Assembly (NCBI RefSeq): GCF_012273895.1 | Contig: NC_052128.1 | Location: 5,208,001 to 5,272,000 of the forward strand | Length of the DNA: 64,000 nucleotides | Direction: 5' to 3' | Origin: Zerene cesonia | Taxonomy: Eukaryota; Arthropoda; Insecta; Lepidoptera; Pieridae | In this document: positions 24,001 to 39,000 of the stretch, in pieces | Numbering within the stretch: position 1 is the first letter of the stretch | Layout: each line of letters opens with the position of its first letter | Notes under the pieces: model-generated | The model's database searches: none | The model's input: the letters and a program-made list of their open reading frames with translations, nothing else | Told to the model about the DNA's origin: nothing | Position numbers and translations under genes: made by a program

Positions 24001-27000
24001 GTCTCAGACCGACAGAAAATAGAGTCGCGTCTTTATTTTCGATCGAGTCACATAATTTAGGTAAAATAATGTTTTCCATTCGTTTTCTATTACTTTTCTA
24101 AAACTTCAAAAGAACAACAACTTACACCAGAGCCATGTTATCAAACCTCATTCAAAGAACATTAAAAGTTTGCGCCCATTTCCACTTAATAATAATAGGT
24201 GTTGACGCGGATGGGTCTCCTTTCTACTTGCATTTTTAATGAAAGTTGTACGACACTTGACGTATCTGGGTCGACGCCATATTTGTCACTAATTCTTGTG
24301 ATTCATTGAGAGTATTAATTTTATTCTGAAATAATTACATCCACATACTAACACTGGCTTATAGGAAATAAAAAAGAAGGTTCTCGAAGCAATCAAATTT
24401 TATGCAATCTAGGCGAAAGGGTAGAAATGTATTTTTTTTATTTGAAATTATTTTACCTTTTTCCTATGTAGAACGACTAATGATCAGAGCTGCGAATACA
24501 AGCTAGTAGTCTATACAATAAAAAATCCTGCCCAGCCATTAAAAGTAAACACAAAAGAGTTATTTTTCAATGCTCGAGTTACAAGTACAAACTTAACTCT
24601 GTTACTTTCAGATAATTAATAACTTTATAATTAGATATCAACTAGTCTGAAGAAAAAAAGCAATGAGTTTTAAGAAAAATATACTATATAGCTAATACAA
24701 TTTAAAACTTTAGTCCTATAAGACTTGCTTGAACAACTCAAAACTAATTAAGTAGTTTCCATTCAACTTCCAACAGAGATTATGAATAAGAACTTTGTCT
24801 TTCGTTTAACTTACTTTTAAATGCAGTGTAAAAAGAGGTTGTTTGTTTAACTTCTTAATTGATTTCATAGAAGAAGATAACGTTCCATTAAAGTATAAAT
24901 AAAAATAAATTAATTTCTATAGAAAACTCTTATTAAATTTAGTTCGCGGAAAGCACTAAGGTATCCTTATTTCCTATATGCATTAATGTTATTTAACATA
25001 TCTATCTAAATGCGTCTAAAACTAGCCTAGGATTTGTTAATCGTTGAAAGTCTAGCACGCGATGCGGGTACCAGGGTGGCATGGTCGGCAGGATATCGAC
25101 CCGGCGAGTTCTTTGACCACTTGGCCCATTTCGCGCCACTTGAACATGTCTCGATGTATCAAATGCGACCTCTGTTATAGATTCTAACTCACATACATAC
25201 ATTTGTGATATTATGAACAATATTATCGATCAGAGTACACAGACAGACATTGTAAGCGTGTTTTCTTCAATTTATAATTAAAAACATTGTATGTGTGTGA
25301 GTGAGTTTGTGGGTAATTTATTTAACAAACGTTGCTCGCTATTTAAGTAGGAAACTTAGTTACGATCATACTCATAATTTGGAGCGAAATTTTCTGTCTA
25401 CACACACACGTNNNNNNNNNNNNNNNNNNNNNNNNNNNNNNNNNNNNNNNNNNNNNNNNNNNNNNNNNNNNNNNNNNNNNNNNNNNNNNNNNNNNNNNNN
25501 NNNNNNNNNNNNNNNNNNNNNNNNNNNNNNNNNNNNNNNNNNNNNNNNNNNNNNNNNNNNNNNNNNNNNNNNNNNNNNNNNNNNNNNNNNNNNNNNNNNN
25601 NNNNNNNNNNNNNNNNNNNNNNNNNNNNNNNNNNNNNNNNNNNNNNNNNNNNNNNNNNNNNNNNNNNNNNNNNNNNNNNNNNNNNNNNNNNNNNNNNNNN
25701 NNNNNNNNNNNNNNNNNNNNNNNNNNNNNNNNNNNNNNNNNNNNNNNNNNNNNNNNNNNNNNNNNNNNNNNNNNNNNNNNNNNNNNNNNNNNNNNNNNNN
25801 NNNNNNNNNNNNNNNNNNNNNNNNNNNNNNNNNNNNNNNNNNNNNNNNNNNNNNNNNNNNNNNNNNNNNNNNNNNNNNNNNNNNNNNNNNNNNNNNNNNN
25901 NNNNNNNNNNNNNNNNNNNNNNNNNNNNNNNNNNNNNNNNNNNNNNNNNNNNNNNNNNNNNNNNNNNNNNNNNNNNNNNNNNNNNNNNNNNNNNNNNNNN
26001 NNNNNNNNNNNNNNNNNNNNNNNNNNNNNNNNNNNNNNNNNNNNNNNNNNNNNNNNNNNNNNNNNNNNNNNNNNNNNNNNNNNNNNNNNNNNNNNNNNNN
26101 NNNNNNNNNNNNNNNNNNNNNNNNNNNNNNNNNNNNNNNNNNNNNNNNNNNNNNNNNNNNNNNNNNNNNNNNNNNNNNNNNNNNNNNNNNNNNNNNNNNN
26201 NNNNNNNNNNNNNNNNNNNNNNNNNNNNNNNNNNNNNNNNNNNNNNNNNNNNNNNNNNNNNNNNNNNNNNNNNNNNNNNNNNNNNNNNNNNNNNNNNNNN
26301 NNNNNNNNNNNNNNNNNNNNNNNNNNNNNNNNNNNNNNNNNNNNNNNNNNNNNNNNNNNNNNNNNNNNNNNNNNNNNNNNNNNNNNNNNNNNNNNNNNNN
26401 NNNNNNNNNNNTTTTTGTATGACGTCACAAATTTAATCTGCCAAGGAGAAAAAAAGTATTGCATTGTGATAATACAATATCAAGAAAGAAAATCGAACTT
26501 TACATAATACGTATCGTAACACGTAATGCTCAATACCAAGCGATTTAATTGGAATTATAATCTTAATGAGAAACATACACATTTGAAGGGTTTTCGTAAT
26601 ATTTTTTGGTAAAGGTCAATAAATATGTTTGTAGTTAATCATTAGAGGAATCAAACAGTATCTCTTTGTATATAGCGTGGCACGAAAATAATCTCAATGA
26701 CGTCACACTGTTATAATTTCAAATTAACTCGAGTTTACGTTGGAGCGTGATTTCATTAAAGTTGCCGGTTTGTTTGAGAGTTTTGTTTGTAATGAGGTGG
26801 GTTTTTATTGAAATAAGTTGTGGGTGCTATCCGCACGCTACGAGCGAAACTGAGTTCATCTATATCGTTGGGATGAAAAGTACTCCGTCAAAACAAATAG
26901 AGTATTTGGCGTTTTAACTAAATTAAATTGTAATGTTTTTTTTTTTAAGCTCTAATTTCAGCAACTGTGGGACCGATTTAATAAAATTCTTTCGCCGTTG

Positions 27001-30000
27001 GATACGTTCATTATTCATGCATACTATAATAATGTAATCAAGCGAAGCTGGAATCATGAAGATTATGAATTTATCTACTGATGTGAAATCGGAAGGATGT
27101 ATTTAGTTTTTTTCTTTGATTCAATCGTAATTTTGCCATATAGATACATTGTAATCTGAGTATAGTTAATAGCGTATTCTCTTAATCCATTTACCTCACA
27201 AGTGAAACGGGCCTTAGTCGAATACAAATCCATCAAGCCGCGATTGAATCCGCGTCTATTTGCGTGGAAAATATCTAATTAAATAAGTCACAAAACGTAC
27301 GTACGGATGGGAATCCAATTTAGCGGCTTAATTCCTCTTTTAAACGCCTTAACGGACGTAATGAATATGCTGGCTGGGTCTGTTGTCTATAACTGGGTAT
27401 TTTTCAACCGACTTAAAAAAATTTTATTATATCTTTTTGGGTTTGCTAATATATTTTCATTTGAAAGCTGGTGCTTGCCTTGTGGTCCCTGTGGATTGTG
27501 GACATTTGGTTTAGTTATTACATTTTGAAGGTGGTTCGTTATTCCGTTAAAAATATTTTTATAACTATTTTTTCTAAGTCACTGTTTTGATGTTAGTTAG
27601 TTCACCATTCGCGAGCAGACATAGGAACAGTACATATATTTGAACCTTGTAACACCCTAAACTCCATTCCATATTAAAGTCCCCGATTTTCAAAAACGCA
27701 CGACACCCTATCGCTAATGCCACGCGTTGAAACGTATCTAATGATGTGTTTGTTGTTCGTGAAGTGACAAACAATTCACGTACAAGAGCAACTGTGCCAC
27801 CACACGAGCTTTACCTGTTCGTTTTGTTTAACCGATTAACCAATTATAAATGGTGATTATATGGTATACTGTAGAGTAACCACGTTTTCGATTTTTTTGG
27901 TAAATGATTCTTTTGTTTTAGTATTTGTTTAACAAATGATTATTCATGTATCAGGCGCTTCAATATGACTTTTAAGATACTAAAATTATGTTGAATTTAA
28001 AATATGTCCGTTAATTATACACAGTTAATCGAAGTTTTCGTCATAGAGTAGTTAAAAAACAGGCCTGTTTAAATATAGGGTCTTAAATTTAAATGTTCAG
28101 AGATGTTGAAAACTTCATTAATCTATGTTATTTCACATGAAATAATTACACACGATTACACATTGAGCAATTTTTGCTTTAATTATGTATAACTTTAAAA
28201 CTTGCTTATACACAATTTTTCATATAAACCCAAGCCTAAATCCAAATGGGTATTTATTATTTATTTTAAAAAAATTCCAATTAAAAAAAATCCGTAATCG
28301 TAAATTGTGAACACATTCTATAATTACGTAATAATCTCATAGAAATATTTTGTTATTGATGCGTTCGCATTATTTCAAATATAAAATAGAATGATATCGC
28401 ATAAATCATAGTTTGAAATTCGAACGCGGTTGCAAATTAATTCTGACCTTTGCGATACTATCGATGAGCGATCATACGTCTCGATGTTACATTGTATTGT
28501 TGCATAACTCGTGTGCACTAGGTCTAAGCTTAGGGTCGGTGCACACTGAGCAAATTAAAAAATGAATGAATGAATGGATGGATGTATGTGTATGTGTATG
28601 TTTGTTCCTCTTTCACGTAAAAACTACTGAACCGATTGCAAATGTAATAACACATAGGCATCTGTTTCATCCCGATATTTCTACGGGATACAGACTGACG
28701 CGGTTGAAACCGCGGGGCGCAGCTAGTAGTACTATTAATAATGTTTTATGATTGGTTCATAAACTTAGGAGATGTCGATCTATCTTTTGTCGCATAGGTT
28801 TATTGAAGGTAATGGTTTGAAAGTACAAATGTGCTGAATTCTTTTTAATAATTCCTTTTTTTTACACTATTTACAAAGAACCCTAGTACTTGAAACTGTT
28901 ATAACAGTGGATTGTTTACAGAATGTTTATTTAGCTGCTCACCCGTGGTACATTCATATATATGTCACAGTGCAGTTGCAGCTTTTCAATGCGGAAAGAA
29001 TTTTTAAAATCGGTCCAGCAGTTTTTGCGCAAAAACGTTAAAAACATACAAAAATGCCACAGTCTCCTCTTTAAAATATTTGTTACGTAATCTATGGTTT
29101 AGATAAAGATAACATCGTATGAAGCAGTATTTATTTATCCATGTACAATGTCGATAAACACATTTAATACCGATTTATTGATATTCCGTGTAACAGACAG
29201 CTTTTTGAACTTTGTATGAAACGGCCGGGGGCTAATCGTTTTAGCTGTGCGATGTGTCAGCTTTGGATGAAGCAATGTCAATGTTGTTGCGTGTGATCGA
29301 TCGGTGATGTATCGTTTTGAAAGCTTTTTTTATAGAGGCAACACTCTGTGTAGTAGGTATTGTATGTCTTGTGTTATTTCACGTTTCGTGGATGATACGT
29401 TTTCATGTCAATAGTAGGTTAGAGGTTTTTTTTGTTGTTGTTGTTTTGAGTAATATATCCTACTGTCATATCCTATTAATATTATAAATGAGACGGTTTG
29501 TGAGGATAGATGTATGTGTACATGTGTATGTTTGTTACATTTTCACGTATAAACAACTGAAAGGATTGCAATGATTGCAATTTAAATATATTGCCACACA
29601 CACGATTGGTTTTACTAGTAAGGAGACTTAAATAGCATCACATAACCTATCAGTATTACCTTCGATGCGTAACGAATATCGAGTTACATTCCTCACTCCT
29701 GGTGGACGAAGCGATCGAAGCACGTTTCAATTTATAAGTATTTTATTTTATTTATCTGTATTGACAGCCATTTTCCCGCGCTTTTCATAATGCCGCCATT
29801 TTTTATCTGTGCTCTTGTATTCAAAAGATGGAAGATGTATTGATGCGGTTTTGCCTTGTGACGTCTATAGTACGTTTCATCATAGTTGTTGTTGGTTTTT
29901 ATACCAGTGTTGTGTGTGCTTCAGGTGATGTTGCTAATTTTTTGTCTGTGTACATTATTTTTTTAATTCTCCTCATTCTTTATACAATTAGGTATCAGAC

Positions 30001-33000
30001 TTAAAAAACAAACACTTATGCATCCTTACTTTGAGCCTTGTAGCCTAAGGGCTATACCGGAATGAATGCCGTTGCTGCGAACATAACGCCATTGCTACTA
30101 TAAGATGAAACGCACATTATGTGTAATGAAAAAATCGTAGAAATGTACCTTCCAATCGAATTCTTTAGCTGGTATAAGTTAGATATAAACGAAAATTCTC
30201 AGACTGATTTAATCATCATAAGCACATATATGTTTCCAATATAAGAGTCGCAACTCCTATGTTTAACATGCTTCAATTTATTAATTAACTTTTTTTAGTT
30301 TGATTTGATTTAATTTTTTGTGTTTTTTCATATTTTATTTATATTACTCATAATGTTTTATTTTTATGTGTTAATACATATATATTATTTATAATACTCT
30401 CAAATTAAATAAGTGCATAATTTATATAAGTAATATATCGATAATTAATATCCAATCTTAAGTAGAGCACAAAAAGCCCCTTTGATAAGGGTTGGCGTAA
30501 TTAATTACGGCGCGTAACCGACGCTCGTTCGTGTACATCATTCTTCATTAGCATTGACAGATCGCGTCTCGTACAAATATGCGATTGATTATATAAAAAC
30601 TCGTGATTAAATCCTAGTTAGTTTATGTTATTGTTGGTTTCGGGCCTGTTTTGGCTGGTGAATGAGAAATCAAAAAAATGTAATTAAGTTATTTTAACAT
30701 TGCCTATTCTATCTTGCAAAGAATTTAATGAACTTTTATACAAATTAAAAAAAAAACCACGTCTTCAAACCGATCATCCTGTATATACAGTACATACTTA
30801 GCCGTTAACAAAGAGCGCCTGACGTTTTCCTTTCATAATCACGTTCTGTGCACGGGCTTACGCCTCGAGTTTCCGCCAGCATGACGTTTCGCTTCTCCGT
30901 CTCCGAGATTGTTGACGATTGTTACTTTTCTTAGTCCTATGATATTTTTGAGGGGGGTTGTGTGAAAATAATCTAAAAAACAACACCCTGTAGCATTGTG
31001 TTTTTGATGTATGTGTGTTTGTAATGTTATCGCTCAAAAATTACTGGACCGATTTCAAAATTCTTTCATCGTTAGAAAGCTGCATATTCAGTCAGAGGCC
31101 TGACCATATGACGGGCGAAGTCGCGGCGAGCAGCTAGTTTGTTATGCTCACGTACATAAACCTAATTAATAAATAATCACCATACGTGTATAAAAAATTA
31201 AAGGAAAATAAGTGATTGTTAATTAAAGATAAAGAAATAACATTACGCGAAATATGATAACGCATGCTTGATTCGAACACGCGTCACGACAATTGTGTCG
31301 TGACGTAACCGCGTCGTAAGTCGTATTATGTAAGCAAGTAGGCTTTGGGGACACCTGTTATGTCGTGTGGGTGCAGTGTGAACAGAACTGGCTTTGATTC
31401 GTTTACGTGTTTGCGTGCACGCACATTCACATATGGTGCGCGTGTGTGTGTGTGTGCTGAATGCAATGATATCTGTATAATATGTCCACAGTTAACATAT
31501 TGTTTAACCGACTGTGTGACTTTGGCATTTGTAAACATCGCCTTATGTAAGTACCAAGCCTATTAAAAGTTAGAGCAAGTGGTCTTTCAATATACTAATA
31601 TCTGTAACCTGTAGAAAAATTGTATCATTTGAAAGCTCTTGAGGAATTCTTCGATGGACAATTGTCTATCGTCTGAGAATTGCAACCAAGAGGAACCAGA
31701 TTCGATTAAGAAAAGCGCATGCTAGAAATGTATAGTCATACTACGTTGAGGAACAAAAATATATATAAGCTTTTAATTTTTACAATAATAATAATGTATG
31801 AGAAATATTGCAAAATAATATGTGAGTCTCGTATAAATTGCATTCCAAAATAACAATGCGCAACATGATTCATTTTAAAATTAATGTTTTCTACAATATA
31901 ATCTCGTTACTCGTTCAAATCAGAATGTATTAAAAAGCGTTTGCTTCTAACAAATCTATAAATAAGGTAAACCTATGCAACTCTACTGAGTTTGTACTTA
32001 CAATTGTCAGTTTTATGTTAAACATATTACGATTGTAATTATTTGTCTCAGCTTCTATCCTACTCTTTACGTAGATTTATTTTAAGAAATTAACTTTGTT
32101 TTAAATCGTCTGGGTTACATTTGAGTATTTATAACGGAAAAATTGTTCATTTTTACCTATTCATATTTCTTTAAAAATTAAGTATAATAATAATATTTTG
32201 TATATCCTTTTTGTTTTCCCAAATCTACCGAGCCGGCACCGCCACCGGCCGGCACCTCATTCCAGTGTGTAAATAACAAACAAGTAACAAATTTCGGAGG
32301 CTGGAGATTGCGTTTAGGAAGCACCCCACGTGGGCGCTTAACTAATTTTCCGGCTAACATTCTGGGATCGTTAAATATTAATTGCGAGTGGTTACAGGTG
32401 GCCGTGCCGGTGTCGTATATCGTAGGTTTTATCCGAGGGCCGGGGGGCGTAGGGGCCATTCTTACGGATTTTGTCTTTATGACACTTTGATGGTTTATTT
32501 TATTAAGTATTTCGCCTCGAGTTGCTACTGGACGAAAGTGTTTTATTTTTTCTGCTTACAATACTACTACAGATAACTATTATTCGTATTCCATGTTATG
32601 AAGAGCGAAATTAAAACGAAATTCAAACCTGAAATAAAATTATATTGTATTGTTCTAATGAAATTGTGGTTAACAGTAACAATGCAATAACATAGATAGA
32701 ACAGCCTACAGGGCTTCGTTCTCATTCCGAATAATGTTTTTTATATAAGGTTTTTATTCACAATTTTAGAATTGTAAATAAACGACATACAGATATAAAT
32801 AGAACATTAGAAATAACTCTCAACGAAACGTTGGGAAAAATGAACGGCCTTTTATATTTCCCAAAAATAAGCTTTTAGCTAAAATTACCTTATTCGTTGA
32901 GACTTTGGACACAGGGGTTATTGTAGCGTTGTATAATACATACATTTTATATATATAGGCTTTCATAATAGGCGACAGACGCTAGCGGTGACCTAGAAAT

Positions 33001-36000
33001 GCCAGTGGCGTGCGGAAGGTAGGGAATTAGGCGTCAGCTCATCTCGTATACCTAAACTGTATGCTAGGCATTTAAAATGAATATCTAGGTACGCTATTTT
33101 ATAACTAGCTCAGTTTTTGCTCAGAATAGTTAGTTCACTTTGGTTGTGATATGTATTGATATATTATGGTTATACTTGCATAGATTGATAAATAGCTATA
33201 TAATACTTTTGAACTCTGGTATATCCTAGACCTAGAGGCAAATGCATTTACGCGAGTAAAATTATGCGATATTTTTATTAACTTGCAGAGCGAATTTCTC
33301 CAAGCCAAAGAGACTGTGAAATAATAATTAATTTGCATACAAATTATTTAACTGTATCCTATGTTTAATTTGATTAATTTAATTCAAAATTTCTAATGTA
33401 ATTCACTTTAATCATCCTTATTTCTACTGTTTGTTACCACGAAATTTTCAACTCGTAACAACAAATTTTGTTACGATCCTATTATGGAAATATTTAACAA
33501 TACGATACGTTAATTACAATTGGTATGTAATGGTACAAGTAATCACTACATAGTATAAAACAAAGTCACTTTCTATGTCCCTATGTATGCTTCAATCTTT
33601 AATACCACAATGGATTATGATGTTTTTTTTAAGAGATAGAGTGATCCAAGAGGAAGGTTTATATGTATAATCATCATCATCATCATCATCAGCCCATATA
33701 TGTTCCCACTGCTGGGACACAGGCCTCCTATGAGGGTTCAGGCCACAATCCACCACGCTGGCCAAGTGCGGGTTGGCAGATGTCACATGTCGTCGAACTT
33801 TTGATTCTTGGACATGCCGGTTTCCTCACGATGTTTTCCTTCACCGTTTTAAGCAGTGGCGATGTTATCCACATGTGCAGATAAATTGAAAAATCAATTT
33901 ATTTCCTGCACGCTCGCCCGGTCTCGAACCCCGACTTATCGATTTTGAAGTCCGAGGTTCTCACCACTGAGCCACCACTGCTATATATAATAACATTTAT
34001 TAAACTACTCCGAATTTAACGAGCAAAAGCTAGTTATAATTATATTATGTTGACCCGGAATGTGAGTGAGCCACTTGCTGGGTGAGATGAGACGACGGCG
34101 TCAAGGGCTCTGTGAGACCTGTGAGATTACATATCTACGCTAATAATATAAAGAGGAAACTTTCGTATTTTTGTATGTTTGTAATGTTTTTACGCAAAAA
34201 CCGCTCGACCGTTTTGAAAAACTCTTTCACCGTTAGAAAGCTGTAACTTTACTGAGTGACCGATGTAACTGTGTGCTATATTCTTACCACGGGCGAAGCC
34301 GGGTTCAATAACTGAGAATGATATGATAATGAGAAATAAAATTTTAACTTATGATTTTAGGGCTAGCATTAATGCAAGTTTTTGTGACTCCATTTGTAAA
34401 TTTAAAGCTAACACTAAGATATGGCTGCATGATAGCTTAACCGCCTTCAAATTGTCGGAACTATAACAAATTTAAATAGGACAACAAGGAAGGCACCGGC
34501 ATTCAATTCAAAAAGGATCAACAAAATCGGCTCACCCAGTCGAAAGTTCTGTAAAAGCACAAGTAATAAGACCAAAAAATCTACGGTCGAATAGTAGTAC
34601 CTGCTCCTTTTTCAAGTCACTTAAAATGAAGTTTTGTACACCAAATCTGAAAATTTAAACATTCTCATGTAAATAGATACATCAATTTTAGTTTTAGAAT
34701 TGGTAATTTCTTCACGTGTTGTTGTTGAGTTTACATTAAAGGTTTTGGTATTATTTGTGTTATTTATGTTCAATTATCTTTGAAAATCACTTTCAATATG
34801 ATATTTTTAAAAGTACATATTCAATTAAAACTTTATACAACCATCAAGGATCGGAGATAATACAATAATCTCATGAGTTTATCGTATTATCTTGATAAGG
34901 ATCGATATATACTCAATATAAGATTAAGTCAGACAATTTAGTTGATTCTATCATTAAAGCGTGTTTTTAGTTGTTCAGTCGGACAGTACCTACGTACTTT
35001 TAAAAGGAGCTAATAAGAAATAGCAATATTGTATGAAGACGAACAAAACATCGTTGAATTATTATACAATAACTTGCAACATATGAAACTAGCCGCGTCC
35101 TTGTGATCATGCACCGTATCGGCCTTGGCCACAGCATGCCTTGACATACATGCAGTATCTGTACCTGCTTAAGATAGTAAATAACTCAATATATACCGTT
35201 CTTGTTCTATTTGTTTCGCTTTTATATGTCCAATGCGAGAAAATAACTAAATGAAACATTCATTTACGCACTCGCATGAGTTTCACAAGGCCACCTACAT
35301 AGATTGTTTAATAACATAATAAATTAGGCAACGTTATGAGAGCTGGTGCCCGTAATGGTTTCTAAAGAGCCTGTAGTACGAGTGGCGAGGTCCCACTTAG
35401 TATTTCTGAAATGAAATAAACAGTCGTAGCGATATAAACTGTGTTATTATAATTTTATGCTTGTTTATAAAATATTGAAAATAGAACGTTAACATAAAAC
35501 TAAAATAATAATGTTTGGTGTGAGTGTGTGTGTCCGTGCGTGTGTGCGTGCGTGCGTGTGTGTGTGTGTGTGAGTTTTTGTGTGTGTAATGCACGTGATG
35601 TGGGATTGGTATAATGTTTAAGGGGGTAAATTTTCATACATATCCCCACATCGTCATACAATTAATTGAGAAAATCGTTGAGTATCGAAGACTTTAGTAG
35701 CCTTGGGTGCGACGGCGCTTAGATCTACTCGTAAACTCACTATGCTATTTAATACATTTTTAATTTAATGATTTGGGGCAAAACTTGTTAAAAAAATGGA
35801 TAGCCCATATAACACTCTTCGAAGTTATCATACATAATTTATCATAAAGATCTTCATTTAACTGACATTTAAACTGAACGGAACATATTCACAAGTTGTG
35901 AAACTGCCTATAAATATTGAATTATGAGCGTTAATTTTCGATTCAAGTAATACATTCTCGTCGGCTATGCGACTCTTGTGTGTTGGGAGGGATGCCAAAT

Positions 36001-39000
36001 TGTTTTAAATGGTCAATAATTCTATGAGCACTTTAATGGTTGTTATTTACAAAGTATAGTTATTTAACGAAAAATTGTCAGTATTAAATACATACGATCA
36101 GTGAATCGACAATTTATCCGAAATTATATTGAAAACTTAGTTTTTTTTATTTAGCAATATTTGGTAAGATTTTATCATACACAAAAAAAAGCGAACGAAA
36201 GGTTATAGGTATTTTTGGTAATTGACATAACTTAACAATTGAATTTGTTAGTCATTATTCAGGGTTCAAAGTGTATTTTGCGAATGCCTTAAAGTTACCT
36301 TTTGTCTAATTATTCTTAAAGCATCATTATATAGTAAATTGTATAGTGTTTTATTTTTTTATTGCAATGAATAAGTTTTAAGTAAATCGCGTATTCTTAT
36401 TTCTGAACATAATACATTCGCATGTGTGCGTGCAGCCCTGTGTACCGGACGTCGACGACCCAGAAATGTGTGCGTGCTTCATTCTAGCTCTTGTTGATTA
36501 CTTATCCTAAACGTGTCTTTCAAGTAACAACATGAAAGAATATTTACATCTGAATTTTAATAAAATTGTTTACATTAAAATATTCGGCAATAATTGAAGT
36601 TTCCTCATACGTTTACGAAATATTATAAAAACGTGTAACCCATAAACACCTTATAAGTTTCCTATCGATTTCCGATGACAAGTGCCACGTCAGCGGCGGC
36701 TGCGTCACGCCGCTAAGTCTATTGTAGTGTTCTGTGAGTGGATCGCTATTGTTTGGCCATAATTTTATAAATACTTGTATCGTTATAGTTAATAATTTGT
36801 ATAGAAATTTGAAAAGATATGATGGGATTGAACTATTATTGTTATTTATTAGCTCATACGTAATACGAAGGGCACTTGGCTGCTAATATTGTAATCGAGT
36901 CTGAATTATCTTTTACTTCATGATTGAAATTTTTTTTATCTATCTATCTATCTAATTATTAAAAATTACGACTGAGAACTTAACATGAAACAATAAATGA
37001 ATTCTTGTTATATTAATTCTATTTATGTAATAGACAACAAAAAAAAAACTCTATGTGAATGAACGGTTTTAGAAATATTGCATTTGTTTGTATAACGATA
37101 ATATGCATAATATTTATATGCAGATGTGTATGTACCTACATTTTTATGAATACTCGTACAGCCAGTATGAAACAGTCTCACGTATTTGTGTTAGATAGTC
37201 AGTTCAATTGTGTAGATAAGGAGACCCTTTTGATATGGAAAATTTTACTGCACTCGAAATTTACGATAAAAATATACGTTTGTGCAATTGTATGAAATAA
37301 CTCTTAAGTATATTAGTATTATCAATAAAAACTTGACTAGATTTAAAATGATTATTATTTTAATGAAGTAGGTATGTATAATTACTTATTCAATAAGTAA
37401 AATTATACTGATGTTGAAGTTAATCTTTTAAATGTATTTGTACAATCTTGTTGAAGTGTTAAATAGATAAATTATAACTTTGAGTAACTAACACACGGTT
37501 TAAAAATGATTTCGTTTTAATAGATCAATCGGAAACAAAACTAAAAATGCAGTTATTCTATTAGAAGAATAAATAGCTACTTAGATTAGTGCACTTGTTA
37601 TAATGAAACTGTTTCTTTAATTATTTCGTCTATGCACTATAGTTTTTCTATCATGTGCAAAATAAAACAAGCTACAGCTGATTAAATTATACCGAGACTA
37701 GCTGCGCCCCGCGATTTCACCCGCGTCCGTACCCCGTAGGAATACCGGGATAAAAAGTTGCCTATATGTCATTCCAATTGTCCAGCTGTCTACGTACCAA
37801 ATTTCATTGCAATCGGTTCAGAAGTGTTTGCGTGAAAGAGCAACAAACACACACACATCCTTACAAACTTTCGCATTTATAATATTAATAGGAAGTAGGA
37901 TTTAATTTATATACCAAGTGAAATCTCACAAAAATAGCTTATATACAAAAAAAAACTCCTATAGCTAACCATAGAAGTGGATAGGTATAGTGAAGTGGGC
38001 CCATAACTCACAGCGTTCAGGGTCCTCGACATAAGAGCCACGAAACCTCAGCCTCTGTCACGTCTGCGGTCCCGCTTCTATCAAGCGTGTTCCCGAGATG
38101 ATATCGCCCTTAATGACTTTCGATTTAGTGAACGGATGAATTGGGAGTAGCTTGGAATCAGGGGGAAAGGTGAAATGGGTGATATATGTTTTAATGGCTT
38201 CAGATATTATCACAGTGTTATTATCAATTATAGCCAGTAAGCAATGCTAGATTGAGTCAACGGTTACGGTAACGGTAACGGGTCGTAGTGCCTTGAATAT
38301 TATATTAAATGCTAACCGTTCGTTCATTGCATCTCAATTTATACAGAGGAACTCTCATAGTAGGGGAGCCCAAGATGCTAAATGTGTATTTACTCGAGCG
38401 TTTCAGAAACCTATTGGAATTCGCAGATTATNNNNNNNNNNNNNNNNNNNNNNNNNNNNNNNNNNNNNNNNNNNNNNNNNNNNNNNNNNNNNNNNNNNNN
38501 NNNNNNNNNNNNNNNNNNNNNNNNNNNNNNNNNNNNNNNNNNNNNNNNNNNNNNNNNNNNNNNNNNNNNNNNNNNNNNNNNNNNNNNNNNNNNNNNNNNN
38601 NNNNNNNNNNNNNNNNNNNNNNNNNNNNNNNNNNNNNNNNNNNNNNNNNNNNNNNNNNNNNNNNNNNNNNNNNNNNNNNNNNNNNNNNNNNNNNNNNNNN
38701 NNNNNNNNNNNNNNNNNNNNNNNNNNNNNNNNNNNNNNNNNNNNNNNNNNNNNNNNNNNNNNNNNNNNNNNNNNNNNNNNNNNNNNNNNNNNNNNNNNNN
38801 NNNNNNNNNNNNNNNNNNNNNNNNNNNNNNNNNNNNNNNNNNNNNNNNNNNNNNNNNNNNNNNNNNNNNNNNNNNNNNNNNNNNNNNNNNNNNNNNNNNN
38901 NNNNNNNNNNNNNNNNNNNNNNNNNNNNNNNNNNNNNNNNNNNNNNNNNNNNNNNNNNNNNNNNNNNNNNNNNNNNNNNNNNNNNNNNNNNNNNNNNNNN

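Noticed and set aside
33592..33884. ORFs with poly-Asp or poly-His
   Set aside because: Products of the (GAT)n/(ATC)n tail of the tRNA-SINE.
33900..33982. Possible tRNA gene (TCGAACC context)
   Set aside because: It is the tRNA-like head of a 313-bp SINE, not a free-standing cloverleaf.
35397..35594. His/Thr-rich ORF on the minus strand
   Set aside because: Translation of a TG microsatellite.
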